A stretch of 45,415 nucleotides of DNA from Verrucomicrobiota bacterium (GCA_030749225.1 JASMKO010000077.1:1-45415); one strand, 5' to 3'. Counted from the first letter of the stretch, positions 1 to 9,381 are shown. Numbers and translations: made by a program. The notes: generated from the sequence alone by a model not told the origin.

Positions 1-1773
1 AAGGGCGAAGGCGACAGCGAGGAACTGCACTGGCTCGACACCGTGAAAGGCAGCGACTGGGGCTGCGACCAGGAGGTAGCCCGTATTTTTGCGGACACCG
101 CCCCCATCGCCATGCGTGAGATGGCCCACCACGGCGTACCCTGGACGCGAGTCAAAGGCGGCCCGGCCGATTACTTCATCAAGGGCAAGAAGGTGACGCT
201 GGAGGAACCGCACGACAAGGAGGGACTCATCATGCACCGCGACTTTGGTGGGGTGTCCCGTTGGCGCACCTGCTACACCGCCGATGGCACCGGCCATACG
301 GTCCTCTACACAATGGACAACATGGTGGTGCAACTCGGCATTACAGTGCACGACCGCATGGAGGCCATCTCCCTGATCCACGACGGCACGCGCTGCCACG
401 GCGCGGTGGTGCGCTGCCTGCGCACCGGCACCCTTAAGTCTTACCTGTCCAAGGCCACAGTGATTGCCACCGGCGGGTTCGGCCGTGTGTACAAGTACAG
501 CACCAACGCCATCATCAATCAGGGCACCGGCCAGTCGATCGCGCTGGACACCGGCATTGTGCCGATGGGCAACATGGAGGCGGTGCAATTTCACCCCACC
601 GGCATTGTACCGACCGATATTCTCGTGACCGAAGGCTGCCGCGGCGACGGCGGCCTGTTGCTCGATGTGGATGAGTATCGATTCATGCCGGACTACGAAC
701 CGGAGAAACAGGAACTCGCGAGCCGCGACGTGGTCAGCCGCCGCATGGCTGAGCACATTCAAAAGGGCAAAGGCGTGCCTAGCCCGGATGGCGACCACCT
801 GTGGCTTGATTTACGCCACCTCGGCGAGCAACACCTACGCACCAAACTGCGCGAGGTGTACGACATCTGCATGTACTTTCTCGGCGTCAATCCCATCAAG
901 GAACTGGTACCGGTGCGCCCCACGCAGCATTACAGCATGGGCGGCATCCGCGTGAACAAGGACGGACACGCCTACGGCCTCGAGGGCTTATGGAGCGTCG
1001 GCGAGTCGGCCTGCTGGGATATGCACGGCATGAACCGGCTCGGCGGCAACAGCCTCGCCGAGACGGTCGTGGCCGGGATGTTCTGCGGCCAGCGCATGGG
1101 CCAATGGGCCAGCCAACAGGAGCCGGTGCTGGACGCCAAGCTCGCCGCCGAGGCAGAGGCCGAGCAGCAGGAACGCATTGACAACCTGCTCGGCGACGGC
1201 CTTGGCCAAGCGAACGAAAATGCGGACGAACTGCTCAACATCATGCAGGAAACACTGCAGGACAAAGTCGGCATCTTCCGGAAAGGCGATCAACTCGCCG
1301 AGGCTGTCGACACGCTGCGTGAGCTATATCAGCGGACGCAAAACCTAAAGCTGCGTTCCTCCACAAGGGGCGTAAACCCCGAGGTGGCCCTGGCACTGCG
1401 CCTACCGGGCATGATCAAGCTTGGCCTGTGCGTGGCCAAGGGTGCACTGCTGCGCACCGAGAGTCGCGGCGGCCATTCCCGTGAGGATTACCCGGAACGA
1501 AACGACAAGGACTGGCTCAACCGCACACTGGCCCGCTGGCCCGAGGGCGCAACCGAGCCGGATATCAGCTACGAGCCGGTTGGCCTGCTGGAAAGCCCTC
1601 CCGGCCATCGCGGCTACGGTGGCGCCACCAACATCCCGATGGAACAGTCCGTCCAGGAATACAACGACAATGTGAAGCAGGAATGGATTAAACAGGGCTG
1701 GCACGAAACCGCCACCCCGATCGGCGCGGAGCTCAAGGAAATGGTCGAGTACGCCTCAACAAAGGAATCGTAA
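1..1773 (+). CDS. sdhA: Succinate dehydrogenase/fumarate reductase flavoprotein subunit, 5' end missing
   Basis: This is the catalytic FAD subunit of the membrane-associated succinate:quinone oxidoreductase, which oxidises succinate to fumarate in the TCA cycle or runs in reverse. The frame is open from base 1, so the start lies before the window; 590 residues are visible. The missing N-terminus should carry the dinucleotide-binding Gly motif and the covalent FAD histidine. Visible family motifs are YTADGTGH, the FAD-domain VIATGGFGR, FHPTGI, TEGCRGDGG, the substrate-site RPTQHYSMGG and the C-terminal LGGNSLAE. The length and sequence style fit the long SdhA of cytochrome b558-type complexes (Wolinella/Bacteroidetes-like). 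sdhB follows after one base. The membrane anchor sdhC is not in the window and presumably lies upstream. The iterated palindrome occurs inside the gene at 1202, read as LGQA. Confidence 0.95.
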   Translation, partial: KGEGDSEELHWLDTVKGSDWGCDQEVARIFADTAPIAMREMAHHGVPWTRVKGGPADYFIKGKKVTLEEPHDKEGLIMHRDFGGVSRWRTCYTADGTGHTVLYTMDNMVVQLGITVHDRMEAISLIHDGTRCHGAVVRCLRTGTLKSYLSKATVIATGGFGRVYKYSTNAIINQGTGQSIALDTGIVPMGNMEAVQFHPTGIVPTDILVTEGCRGDGGLLLDVDEYRFMPDYEPEKQELASRDVVSRRMAEHIQKGKGVPSPDGDHLWLDLRHLGEQHLRTKLREVYDICMYFLGVNPIKELVPVRPTQHYSMGGIRVNKDGHAYGLEGLWSVGESACWDMHGMNRLGGNSLAETVVAGMFCGQRMGQWASQQEPVLDAKLAAEAEAEQQERIDNLLGDGLGQANENADELLNIMQETLQDKVGIFRKGDQLAEAVDTLRELYQRTQNLKLRSSTRGVNPEVALALRLPGMIKLGLCVAKGALLRTESRGGHSREDYPERNDKDWLNRTLARWPEGATEPDISYEPVGLLESPPGHRGYGGATNIPMEQSVQEYNDNVKQEWIKQGWHETATPIGAELKEMVEYASTKES

Positions 1774-1774
1774 C

Positions 1775-2539
1775 ATGGCCCGGCAACTGACATTTCGCAT
1801 CTTCCGCTACGATCCGGCTGACCCTGACTCCAAGCCCGGCTTTGTCGATTACCCGCTCGAGGAAACGCCGCGACTCAACCTCTTCGTGGCGCTGCATCGC
1901 ATCCGCGAACAACAGGCGCCGGACCTGCAGTTTGACTTCGTCTGCCGCGCCGGTGTCTGCGGCTCGTGCGGCATGGTAATAAACGGCCGCCCCACCCTCG
2001 GCTGCCGCACCCTCACCGCCGAATTGCCCACCACCATCACTCTCGCCCCCATGCCGGCGTTCAAGCTCATTGGCGACCTCTCCGTCGACACCGGCACGTG
2101 GTTCCGCGGGATGAACGAACGCGTAGAGTCGTGGATCCACACGCAAAAGGAGTTTGATCCCACCGTCGAGGAGGAACGGATGGACAACGAGACAGCAGAG
2201 AAAATCTACGAACTCGACCGTTGCATTGAGTGCGGCTGTTGCGTCGCCGGCTGCGGCACGGCAAACATCCGCGAAGACTTCCTCGGCGCCACTGCGCTCA
2301 ACCGGATCGGCCGTTTCATGCTCGACCCCCGCGACGAGCGTGACAGCGAGGACTGGTTCGAACTCGTCTCGACCGACGAAGGCGTCTTCGGCTGCATGGG
2401 CCTGATGGGCTGCGAAGACGTCTGTCCGAAGGAACTGCCGTTGCTCGAAGTCTTCGCCTACATGCGCCGCCGCATGACCCAGGTTGCGGCGGGCAAAAAC
2501 ACGGCCGATGGCGGCACCAGCCTACCGGTTATCAGCTGA
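1775..2539 (+). CDS. sdhB: Succinate dehydrogenase/fumarate reductase iron-sulfur subunit
   Basis: The 254-residue electron-transfer subunit passes electrons from the flavoprotein to the quinone site. The [2Fe-2S] ferredoxin domain shows Cys57, Cys62, Cys65 and Cys77 (CRAGVCGSCG...C). The C-terminal dicluster domain has CIECGCCVAGC (Cys150-160), then Cys207, Cys213 and Cys217 in GCMGLMGCEDVCPKE, giving the ligands for the [4Fe-4S] and [3Fe-4S] centres. The ATG lies one base after the sdhA stop, with an AAAGGA ribosome-binding site at 1761-1766, so the two genes are co-transcribed and probably translationally coupled. It ends convergently with glyS; a 16-bp palindrome lies between them. Length is normal for the family. 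Confidence 0.96.
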   Translation: MARQLTFRIFRYDPADPDSKPGFVDYPLEETPRLNLFVALHRIREQQAPDLQFDFVCRAGVCGSCGMVINGRPTLGCRTLTAELPTTITLAPMPAFKLIGDLSVDTGTWFRGMNERVESWIHTQKEFDPTVEEERMDNETAEKIYELDRCIECGCCVAGCGTANIREDFLGATALNRIGRFMLDPRDERDSEDWFELVSTDEGVFGCMGLMGCEDVCPKELPLLEVFAYMRRRMTQVAAGKNTADGGTSLPVIS

Positions 2540-2566
2540 ATGCTGTTCGCAACATCCTCTCGCACT

Positions 2567-2582
2567 GCGCTTGGCCAAGCGC
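2567..2582. repeat. 16-bp perfect palindrome between convergent genes
   Basis: GCGCTTGGCCAAGCGC is the longest perfect copy of the window's iterated palindrome. As RNA from either strand it can fold as a 6-bp stem with a GGCC loop. It is the only notable structure in the 47-bp gap between the ends of sdhB and glyS, so a role as a bidirectional transcription end is plausible. There is no T-run beside it, so it is not a classical intrinsic terminator. Confidence 0.75.
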
Positions 2583-2586
2583 GGTG

Positions 2587-4233
2587 CTACTTGATTTCCC
2601 TTAATAAAATGGGAAGGAGGTCTTCGATCTTGACTCGGCGCTGTTCCATGCTGTCGCGATCGCGGAGGGTGACAGTATCTTTGTTCTCGTCGCCGTTTTC
2701 GCCAATCGTGTCAAAATCGATGGTCACACCGAATGGCGTCCCAGCCTCGTCCTGTCGGCGGTAGCGGCGGCCAATGGCACCGGTTTCGTCATAGAAAACC
2801 GTCATGTGAGGCTGTAATAGGGCGCGAATTTCCATCGCCTTGGCCACCAGATCAGGCTTGTTCTTTAGCAGCGGGAACACGCCCACCTTGACCGGCGCGA
2901 TGCGCGGGTGAAACCGCATCACCACCCGAGTCTCGGTCTTGCCCTTCTCATTGGTGATCTCCTCCTCGTCGAAGGCATCACAGATGAACGCCAGCACAGT
3001 GCGGTCTGCCCCGGCAGCCGGCTCGATAACGTGCGGCACAAAGCGTTCCTTGGCTTCCTCATCGTGATAAGTGAGGTCCTTGCCACTGCCAGGGTATTTC
3101 GGCTTGCCATCCTCACCCTGCTCAACAACCAGTTGGTCGCCTTCACGGACGAGTTTGCCCTCCATGTGCGAGCGCAGGTCGAAGTCACCCCGGTGAGCGA
3201 TGCCCTCGAGTTCTCCATATTCGCCTTCCTCACAGAAGGGAAACGCATACTCGACGTCGGCGGTACCGACAGAGTAGTGGGAAAGCTCGTCCTGCTCGTG
3301 GTCACGCAGGATGAGTCGTTTTTGGTCGATGCCGAGATCGACGTACCACTGGAACCGTCGGTCGCGCCAAAATTGATACCACTGGCGCGACTCGCTCGGG
3401 TGGCAGAAGAACTCCATCTCCATCTGCTCAAACTCGCGCGTGCGGAAGGTGAAATTGCGAGGCGTGATCTCGTTGCGGAAGCTCTTGCCCTGCTGCGCGA
3501 TGCCGAACGGCACCTTGACGCGGCTGCTGTCCACCACGTTGCGAAAGTTGACAAACATCCCCTGTGCAGTCTCCGGCCTAAGGAACGCCTTGCTGTCGTC
3601 GCTGCGCATCGCGCCGATGTGCGTCTCGAACATCAGGTTGAATTCGCGCGGCTCAGTCAGCGTGCCCAGTTCCTTCGCGTCCGGGGCGAGTACCTGCGTC
3701 GTCTCGCTGACCGAGGTCAAGTCGGTGACGTCGCCGTGCCAAGCCAGTTTGTCGGCATACTTCGCCTTCAGCTTGAAATGCTGCAGCGCGCGCCGGGTGA
3801 TCTCCTCTTTCGCATCCCCGTCGGTGATGCAGGTGATGAACGCCTTTTGGCCGTCGTGATCGATCCACGCTCCCTTGATGTGGTCGTGCCGGTAGCGGCG
3901 CTTGCTCTCGCGGCAATCGACCATCATGTCGTGAAACAGGTCGTAATGGCCGGACGTCTTCCAGACACGCGGATGCATGATGATGGACGACTCAATGCCG
4001 ACCATCTGGAACGGCCGCGGAGCGCCCTCCGGCTGCACGCGCTCGTTGTGCGCAGTGACCATGTCGCGCCACCACGCCTCCTTGATGTTGCGCTTCAACT
4101 CGACGCCAAGCGGGCCGTAGTCCCACAGCCCGTTGAGTCCGCCGTAAATCTCCGAGGACTGGAAAACAAACCCGCGCCGCCGGCAGAGCGACACGATTTT
4201 TTCCATCCGATCGTTTGAATTGGTCCCGGCCAT
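2587..4233 (-). CDS. glyS: Glycyl-tRNA synthetase, homodimeric type
   Basis: This class II enzyme charges tRNA-Gly. At 548 residues it is the single-chain alpha2 form, not the separate alpha and beta chains of many bacteria. The N-terminus (MEKIVSLCRRRGFVFQSSEIYGG) is diagnostic for the type. Motif 2 is visible in FRNEITPRNFTFRTREFEQME, and the anticodon-binding domain ends with GRRYRRQDEAGTPFGVTID. I chose ATG 4233 (MAGTNSND) because it sits just before the conserved start of the family; the frame extends to 4275 without conserved sequence. No Shine-Dalgarno sequence precedes it. It diverges from the FG-GAP gene across a gap of about 108 bp. The long open frame on the opposite strand is a shadow. 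Confidence 0.95.
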   Translation of the reverse strand: MAGTNSNDRMEKIVSLCRRRGFVFQSSEIYGGLNGLWDYGPLGVELKRNIKEAWWRDMVTAHNERVQPEGAPRPFQMVGIESSIIMHPRVWKTSGHYDLFHDMMVDCRESKRRYRHDHIKGAWIDHDGQKAFITCITDGDAKEEITRRALQHFKLKAKYADKLAWHGDVTDLTSVSETTQVLAPDAKELGTLTEPREFNLMFETHIGAMRSDDSKAFLRPETAQGMFVNFRNVVDSSRVKVPFGIAQQGKSFRNEITPRNFTFRTREFEQMEMEFFCHPSESRQWYQFWRDRRFQWYVDLGIDQKRLILRDHEQDELSHYSVGTADVEYAFPFCEEGEYGELEGIAHRGDFDLRSHMEGKLVREGDQLVVEQGEDGKPKYPGSGKDLTYHDEEAKERFVPHVIEPAAGADRTVLAFICDAFDEEEITNEKGKTETRVVMRFHPRIAPVKVGVFPLLKNKPDLVAKAMEIRALLQPHMTVFYDETGAIGRRYRRQDEAGTPFGVTIDFDTIGENGDENKDTVTLRDRDSMEQRRVKIEDLLPILLREIK

Positions 4234-4341
4234 AAAAATGGCGCGGCATCTTCGCAGAGGCAATCGAGGTGTCAAGGGAACGCAAGCCGCTTGACCATTT
4301 ATTTCCGTTGAAAAAGCGGAGTATGTGCGGACAATCCCGCC

Positions 4342-6678
4342 GTGCAGTTCCGCCCTGGTAGAATGTTGGCGCTGGTGCTAGCCGTGCTGATCGTAGGCTC
4401 GATGGCTGTGCTGCTAACCCCAAGTAAACCGCCCTCCTCCCTCGCGCCCAATTCAAGTCAAGCGGGCGGACTTGTCGATGAGGCGTTGATGCAACAGGTC
4501 GCCGCCATCGAGGCCAGGCAACGCCAATGGGACGCCACTGTGTGGGCCGATGAGATGACCGCACGCCAATACGAGGAAGTGGCAATTCAAATCTGGGACA
4601 ACCTCCGGGCCAAGGCCGACCCGTTTCAATTGCTCGGCGGCATGCCGGTTCGCGAAATCCAGCTTGGCCAGGCGGAACCGGTCGAGGAGTGGGAATCGGG
4701 CATCCGCCGTGTCCGCTTTACCAAAGACGGGCCAACCTGGTCAAAGGAACAATTTGGCCAGGCGCTTGGCCGCTGGAAGTCCGCCGGCTGGCGGCTCGAG
4801 CAGAGCGAATGGCGGCATCGCCGGTTCGCACCACGCGCCGCTAGCGGGCCAACCTCGGTCTTTTGGATCTCGCTGCACCTCGCCAACGACACCTTGGCCA
4901 AACGCGGCATCCTGCGCGGCGACATCATGGTGCAGTGGCAGCCAGCCGCGCTCACGCCGGAGACGCTGCCCCAGCCGGCACGCATCGACCTCACCGGGCT
5001 CAAATGGCTTGAGCGCACCGGTACGCCGGCGTTCAACCCGGCCAGCAGGCAGGATGTCCCGCCCAACGACGGCAACATCTTCATTGACCCGCTCATCCTG
5101 TATGACTTCAACGACGACGGCCGGCTCGAGGTGATCCTAGGCTGTAAAAACCGAATCTACCGCAACATCGGCGAGGGGCGCTTCAAGGCGGAACCGCTCT
5201 GCCCGCAGTTCAACGAAACCGTTTTCAACGTCACGCTCGAGGACTTGTCCGGTGACGGCGTGGTGGACGTGGTCGCGTGCGGGCACGAAGGCATTTATCT
5301 AATTGAAGGCCAATCGGATGGAAGATTTCCTGGCCCTGCCCGACTCGCTTGGCAGGCACCGGAAAAAGTGCTCGACCCAATGGTGCTGACCACTGGCGAC
5401 ATCGATGGCGACCGCGACGCCGACCTGTGGCTGTCGCAATACAAATTGCCGTACGTCAAGGGCCAGATGCCAACGCCGATCTACGATGCCAACGACGGCT
5501 TTCCCGGTTATCTGCTGCTCAACGATGGTACAGGCCGGTTGAGCGATGCCACCACCGCCGCCGGTCTGGCGGCCAAGCGACATCGCCGGTCATACAGCGC
5601 GTCCTTCGCCGACATCGACGACGACCGCGACCTGGACTTGACCGTCGTGAGTGACTTCGCTGGGGTGGATCTTTTCCTCAACGACGGCTCAGGGAAATTC
5701 ACCGATGCAACCGAGCGTCTCGTCGGGAATCGTTTCGGCTTCGGCATGGCGCATAACTTCGCCGACTACGACGCCGACGGCAAAATGGACCTGCTGATGA
5801 TCGGGATGAACTCATGGGCCGCTGAGCGGATGGTGTCGATGAAACTGTCGGCACCAACGCACCGGCACTACACCGAGCGACTGGCCGACCTCACGTTCGG
5901 CAACCGGCTCTACTTCAGCGACGGAAAAAAATTCGCACAGCGCCCGATGGGCGACCGCGCAGCCAACACCGGCTGGTCGTGGGGCGCAACCTCGTTCGAC
6001 ATCGACAACGATGGCGACACCGATCTGTTCATCGCCAACGGCCACAAGAGCCGCGACTCGGTGAAGGATTACGAGCGGCAATTCTGGTGCCACGACATTT
6101 ACCACGGCAACTCCGAATCGAACCCCGCGATGGAGGTTTACATCCGGGGCACCTCAAGCCGCCTTTACGGTGCCGGCTACTCGTATGGCGGCTACGAGAA
6201 AAACCGGCTTCTGCTCAACCGAGAAAATCGGTCGCTCAACGATGTGGCCTTCCTGATGAACGCCTCGCACGAGATCGACTCGCGCAACGTCGCAAGCGGT
6301 GACATCGACGGCGACGGACGACTCGACTTGTTCTTTACCCATTTTTCCGTCTGGCCGGAGCCGGGATCGCAGGGGTTGCTGATGGCCCGCAACCTCTGGC
6401 CGAACGACAACCGATGGGTGGGCATCCGCCTGGCCCGCAGCGCCGCTTGCCCATCACTCAACGGAACCAAGGTTCGCCTCCGGGCCGGCGGGCGCGACCA
6501 ATGGCGCTACATCGTGAACGGCGACTCGTACCGATCGCAGCACGCACCGATCGCCCACTTCGGCCTTGCCCAAGCGGCGGTAGAGATCGTTGAGATTCAC
6601 TGGCCAAACGGCCGAACCACGCGCCTTGACGCCCTGCCGCACGGGCAATATCACGCCGTCACGGCTCCGACCGAATAA
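4342..6678 (+). CDS. Secreted FG-GAP/VCBS repeat protein with C-terminal ASPIC/UnbV domain
   Basis: A 778-residue exported protein. A hydrophobic N-terminal segment (LALVLAVLIVGSMAVLL) acts as signal or anchor. At least seven calcium-loop repeats of the D-x-D-x-D-G type form a beta-propeller: DFNDDG near residue 255, then near 302, 353, 425, 475, 553 and 654. The C-terminus, about 690-770, with NGTKVRLRAGG and IHWPNGRTTRLD, matches the ASPIC/UnbV domain of the CRTAC1-like family common in PVC and Bacteroidetes genomes. These proteins are thought to act in surface binding or carbohydrate-related processes; the substrate is unknown. The start is GTG 4342, with ATG 4363 an equally good alternative before the hydrophobic segment. 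Its last 20 bp overlap the 3' end of the convergent hemW. Confidence 0.87.
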   Translation: MQFRPGRMLALVLAVLIVGSMAVLLTPSKPPSSLAPNSSQAGGLVDEALMQQVAAIEARQRQWDATVWADEMTARQYEEVAIQIWDNLRAKADPFQLLGGMPVREIQLGQAEPVEEWESGIRRVRFTKDGPTWSKEQFGQALGRWKSAGWRLEQSEWRHRRFAPRAASGPTSVFWISLHLANDTLAKRGILRGDIMVQWQPAALTPETLPQPARIDLTGLKWLERTGTPAFNPASRQDVPPNDGNIFIDPLILYDFNDDGRLEVILGCKNRIYRNIGEGRFKAEPLCPQFNETVFNVTLEDLSGDGVVDVVACGHEGIYLIEGQSDGRFPGPARLAWQAPEKVLDPMVLTTGDIDGDRDADLWLSQYKLPYVKGQMPTPIYDANDGFPGYLLLNDGTGRLSDATTAAGLAAKRHRRSYSASFADIDDDRDLDLTVVSDFAGVDLFLNDGSGKFTDATERLVGNRFGFGMAHNFADYDADGKMDLLMIGMNSWAAERMVSMKLSAPTHRHYTERLADLTFGNRLYFSDGKKFAQRPMGDRAANTGWSWGATSFDIDNDGDTDLFIANGHKSRDSVKDYERQFWCHDIYHGNSESNPAMEVYIRGTSSRLYGAGYSYGGYEKNRLLLNRENRSLNDVAFLMNASHEIDSRNVASGDIDGDGRLDLFFTHFSVWPEPGSQGLLMARNLWPNDNRWVGIRLARSAACPSLNGTKVRLRAGGRDQWRYIVNGDSYRSQHAPIAHFGLAQAAVEIVEIHWPNGRTTRLDALPHGQYHAVTAPTE

Positions 6679-7831
6679 ACCACTCCGCGACTGTGTCAGC
6701 GTAGCGAAGGCCCTGGCGCGTGAGGTGGAACCGCTCTTCGCTACGCACGCCCCAGCCGCAATCGACTGTGCGTTGCATGTCGGCGGCCCACCCGGTTCGC
6801 AGGTCGTGGCCGGTGGTTTGCTTGAACAGGCCGAAAGGCCAACCGGCGTTCATCCGCAGGCCGAATGCCGCCGTTTCACCAGCGCGTGCCAGGGGCGAAA
6901 GTTGCTCGACCGACTCGTGCGCCCGCTGGCCAAGCGCAAGTTGTTCGCAGTAGCGCTCGGTGTTGGCGATGTTCCGAATGCGTCGGCCATCAATATAGCC
7001 GGTTGCGCTTGGCCCAAGCGCCTGGCACGCACCGCCGCGCCAATAGTTGATGTTGTGCTGGGAAGCGCGCGACGGCAACTCAGCATCGGGCGATCCGTCG
7101 TGCCGTGCGAAGTTGGCCACCTCGTACTGTGCGAAGCCGGCGGCAGCGGCGGTGTCGATCAACTCGTTGTGCAACGCACAGGCCAACTCGTCGTCAACAT
7201 CAAACTCGCCTGCCTGCAGTTGTTCGTAGAGCGGTGTGTCCTCCTCGTAGATCACCTCGTAGCAGGAGAGGTGTTCGCTGCCCATCGCGACTACCTCTGC
7301 CAGGGTGGCCTGCCAAAGGTCCATCGTCTGGCCGGGGATGGCGAACATGAGGTCGAGGTTGATGTTGTCGAACCCGGCGGCGCGCAGCCGGTCGTACGAC
7401 TTGAAAACCATTTCGCGCGAGTGGATGCGACCGAGCCGGTCAAGCAGCCGCTCGTCGAGCGACTGCACGCCCATCGAAATGCGGTTCACACCGTGGTCGC
7501 GCAGGAGTCGGGCCTTTTCAGTCGAGACGGTGGCGGGGTTGCACTCGACCGTCCACTCGTCGGCACCAAGCAGGTCGAGACGCTCCATCGCCTCGAGGAT
7601 GCACCGCCATTGCTCAAGGCTCAGCAGCGACGGCGTGCCGCCGCCGAAGAAGATCGTGCTCGGTTTTACCGACGAGGCGACCAGTTCCATCTCGAGGATC
7701 AGCGCCTCGACATATCGGTTTACCTGCCCGTCACCAGACGGCTCGGAGTAGAAGGCGCAGTAGTCGCACTTGGCCGCACAGAACGGGACATGCACATAAA
7801 GACTGCGGACGGATGGGTGGGACGCGCTCAT
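6659..7831 (-). CDS. hemW: Radical SAM heme chaperone HemW (coproporphyrinogen III oxidase-like)
   Basis: A 390-residue radical SAM protein. The N-terminal YVHVPFCAAKCDYCAF gives the [4Fe-4S]-binding cysteines C18, C22 and C25, followed by the GGGTPSLL SAM-binding strand. QHNINYW is typical of the HemW branch. HemW inserts heme into respiratory enzymes and is not a true HemN oxidase; this branch usually lacks the extra N-terminal cysteine of HemN, as here. The family is often misannotated as HemN, so the choice rests on start and length. It overlaps the convergent FG-GAP gene by 20 bp. A small membrane protein gene lies 15 bp upstream on the same strand and may be co-transcribed. A 469-residue open frame on the opposite strand is a shadow. 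Confidence 0.9.
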   Translation of the reverse strand: MSASHPSVRSLYVHVPFCAAKCDYCAFYSEPSGDGQVNRYVEALILEMELVASSVKPSTIFFGGGTPSLLSLEQWRCILEAMERLDLLGADEWTVECNPATVSTEKARLLRDHGVNRISMGVQSLDERLLDRLGRIHSREMVFKSYDRLRAAGFDNINLDLMFAIPGQTMDLWQATLAEVVAMGSEHLSCYEVIYEEDTPLYEQLQAGEFDVDDELACALHNELIDTAAAAGFAQYEVANFARHDGSPDAELPSRASQHNINYWRGGACQALGPSATGYIDGRRIRNIANTERYCEQLALGQRAHESVEQLSPLARAGETAAFGLRMNAGWPFGLFKQTTGHDLRTGWAADMQRTVDCGWGVRSEERFHLTRQGLRYADTVAEWFIRSEP

Positions 7832-7846
7832 GCCAAGCGCGGTTTA

Positions 7847-8056
7847 TCAGGAAGTCTTACGCTTCCGCATGTAGTCCATGGCAGAAACGACCCCAGCACC
7901 AATGAGAAAAATGACCGTGCCGGTGGCGACCCCAATACCGATACCGATCGCCATCTCTGTGTAGGTATCCTTCAGAAAATCTGGATCAACATCGAATAAC
8001 AAGGAGTAACCAAATACTCCCCCGAGCAAGAATCCTATGAGTACACCCCAGAACAT
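7847..8056 (-). CDS. Small two-helix membrane protein, function unknown
   Basis: I do not recognise this family. The 69-residue product starting MFWGVLIGFLLGG has two glycine-rich hydrophobic segments, about residues 1-20 and 33-58, separated by an acidic linker (DVDPDFLKD). It ends in a basic MRKRKTS tail, so the C-terminus is probably cytoplasmic. An in-frame TTG at 8068 would add four residues. The stop is 15 bp before the hemW start, suggesting a short operon. The coding sequence has lower GC than its neighbours. It could be a holin-like or small stress membrane protein, but nothing in the sequence decides this. Confidence 0.6.
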   Translation of the reverse strand: MFWGVLIGFLLGGVFGYSLLFDVDPDFLKDTYTEMAIGIGIGVATGTVIFLIGAGVVSAMDYMRKRKTS

Positions 8057-8120
8057 TTCAACCGGCAATCCGCCGGGCGGAGAACCTACCCACCTTCGAC
8101 CCGCCGGGCCAAGCGATTTT

Positions 8121-8149
8121 TTGGCTTAATTTTTCGGCTCAAGTATCGT
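8121..8149 (+). promoter_or_regulatory. Putative sigma70-type promoter of the M29-like peptidase gene
   Basis: TTGGCT at 8121-8126, a 17-bp AT-rich spacer, then TATCGT at 8144-8149. This predicts transcription starting near 8156 and an untranslated leader of about 38 nt before ATG 8194. Seen by eye only. Confidence 0.35.
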
Positions 8150-8193
8150 TGTCTGTCTGCCCTGCGCCGGCCCGAGCCAAGCGTAACCTTGCC

Positions 8194-9339
8194 ATGAATC
8201 AACCGGACTTTCCCCCATTCAGCCTCAGGCGCCTGTTGCAAACCACTTTCCGCCCCAGCCGGGACGAGCGCATCTGCATCCTGATCGACCTGCCCGACCC
8301 CGGCTTGGCCGAAGGCTGGGCATTCCTCGGGAACGAGCGATTCTCCATCCAGCGCCACGCCCATGACTCGTTTTACAAGGGACTGCACGACGGCGTGATG
8401 ACCGGGCTTGGCCTGACCGGCGGGGGGTTTTTCGCCTACGAGGAAACCGGCGGCAGCAACCTCGATCTGCCGGATCGCGCCATCGCGCCGGACGGCCGCG
8501 AACTGAGCCTCGAGCGGGACGTTTACCCCGGCCACGATATCATCCTCTGCATCTCGACCCACTCCGCCACCGCACCGCTGACCGCCTTGGCTAAGCAGCA
8601 CGGCTTTCGCGGAGCGACACTGCACGGCGTGAATGACATTATCCTCCGTAGCGGTTTGGCCGTGGATTACAACGAGGTCAGCCGCGACGCCGAGAAACTG
8701 CGGCTTGCGCTGACCCGGGCTGACCATTTCGAGATTGATTTTGCGCTTGGCGACGACACTCACACACTCCAACTCGACTGCGGACAACAGGAGGCACAAA
8801 AAAGTCACGGCATCTGCCTCGTCGACGAGCCGGACGTCGCCAACCTTCCCGCCGGCGAGGTGTACTTCGTGCCGAACGGCGGCGACGGCGCGTTCCCAAT
8901 GCAGTACGGTGACGGCACGCTTGGACTGCAGCATGTCTCCGGCGGCCGCGTCACCCGCGCGACGCTGATACGGGGAGACCAGGCGGTCATCACCGCACAC
9001 AACGCCAAGCTGACCGATGACCCGGTCACCGGCGAACTCGGCGAGTTGGGCTTCGGCACGCAAGTGTTGCCGGTGTCCGGCCGTGATATACAGGACGAGA
9101 AAATTCTCGGCACAATGCACGTGGCCACCGGCCGCAGCGACCACCTCGGTGGCGACCTGACCCCCGACAAGTTCGCACAGGCCCAAAACGCTACGCACGA
9201 CGACATCCTTTTTTCACCAAGCAAGACTCCCGACATCACTGTCACCCAGGTCCGAATGCACCGCGACGGTGAGTCGATCGTCGTCCTAGAGTACTACCAG
9301 CCGACCGCCCACCTCCTCCGGGCGCTCGCCGAAGATTGA
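8194..9339 (+). CDS. M29 aminopeptidase-like protein
   Basis: A 381-residue cytoplasmic protein whose C-terminal half follows the thermophilic aminopeptidase (M29) pattern. PAGEVYFVP carries Glu222, the ELGELGFGT segment carries Glu284, and EKILGTMHVATG carries His309. A late ATHDD has His335 with Asp336/337. In M29 enzymes (AmpS/AmpT) equivalent Glu, Glu, His and His-Asp residues bind two metal ions. The N-terminal half (residues 1-180) is divergent and I could not match it. The active site looks nearly complete, but the tyrosine after the first histidine is not obvious. Start ATG 8194 is preferred over an upstream in-frame start with proline/arginine-rich coding. It is divergent from the small membrane gene and followed 42 bp later by the ThuA gene. 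Confidence 0.65.
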   Translation: MNQPDFPPFSLRRLLQTTFRPSRDERICILIDLPDPGLAEGWAFLGNERFSIQRHAHDSFYKGLHDGVMTGLGLTGGGFFAYEETGGSNLDLPDRAIAPDGRELSLERDVYPGHDIILCISTHSATAPLTALAKQHGFRGATLHGVNDIILRSGLAVDYNEVSRDAEKLRLALTRADHFEIDFALGDDTHTLQLDCGQQEAQKSHGICLVDEPDVANLPAGEVYFVPNGGDGAFPMQYGDGTLGLQHVSGGRVTRATLIRGDQAVITAHNAKLTDDPVTGELGELGFGTQVLPVSGRDIQDEKILGTMHVATGRSDHLGGDLTPDKFAQAQNATHDDILFSPSKTPDITVTQVRMHRDGESIVVLEYYQPTAHLLRALAED

Positions 9340-9342
9340 TTT

Positions 9343-9357
9343 ACTTTCGCTGAAAGT
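9343..9357 (+). other. Short inverted repeat in the M29-ThuA gap
   Basis: ACTTTC-GCT-GAAAGT forms a perfect 6-bp stem with a 3-nt loop in the 42-bp gap before the ThuA start. No T-run follows. It could be a weak terminator or an operator. A TACACT at 9362-9367 just downstream resembles a -10 element, but its best -35 (TTGATT, 9336-9341) is 20 bp away. Confidence 0.3.
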
Positions 9358-9381
9358 CGCCTACACTTCGCCCTGCACGTC

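Noticed and set aside
2908-4218. 436-codon open frame on the plus strand opposite glyS
   Set aside because: It is antisense to a clear glycyl-tRNA synthetase, has no recognisable motif, and is explained by GC-rich codon structure.
6590-7999. 469-codon open frame on the plus strand opposite hemW
   Set aside because: It covers the conserved hemW gene in reverse and shows no domain or start signal; a shadow frame.
8086-9198. 370-codon open frame opposite the M29-like gene
   Set aside because: The plus-strand gene has metal-ligand motifs and a plausible promoter; the reverse frame has none.
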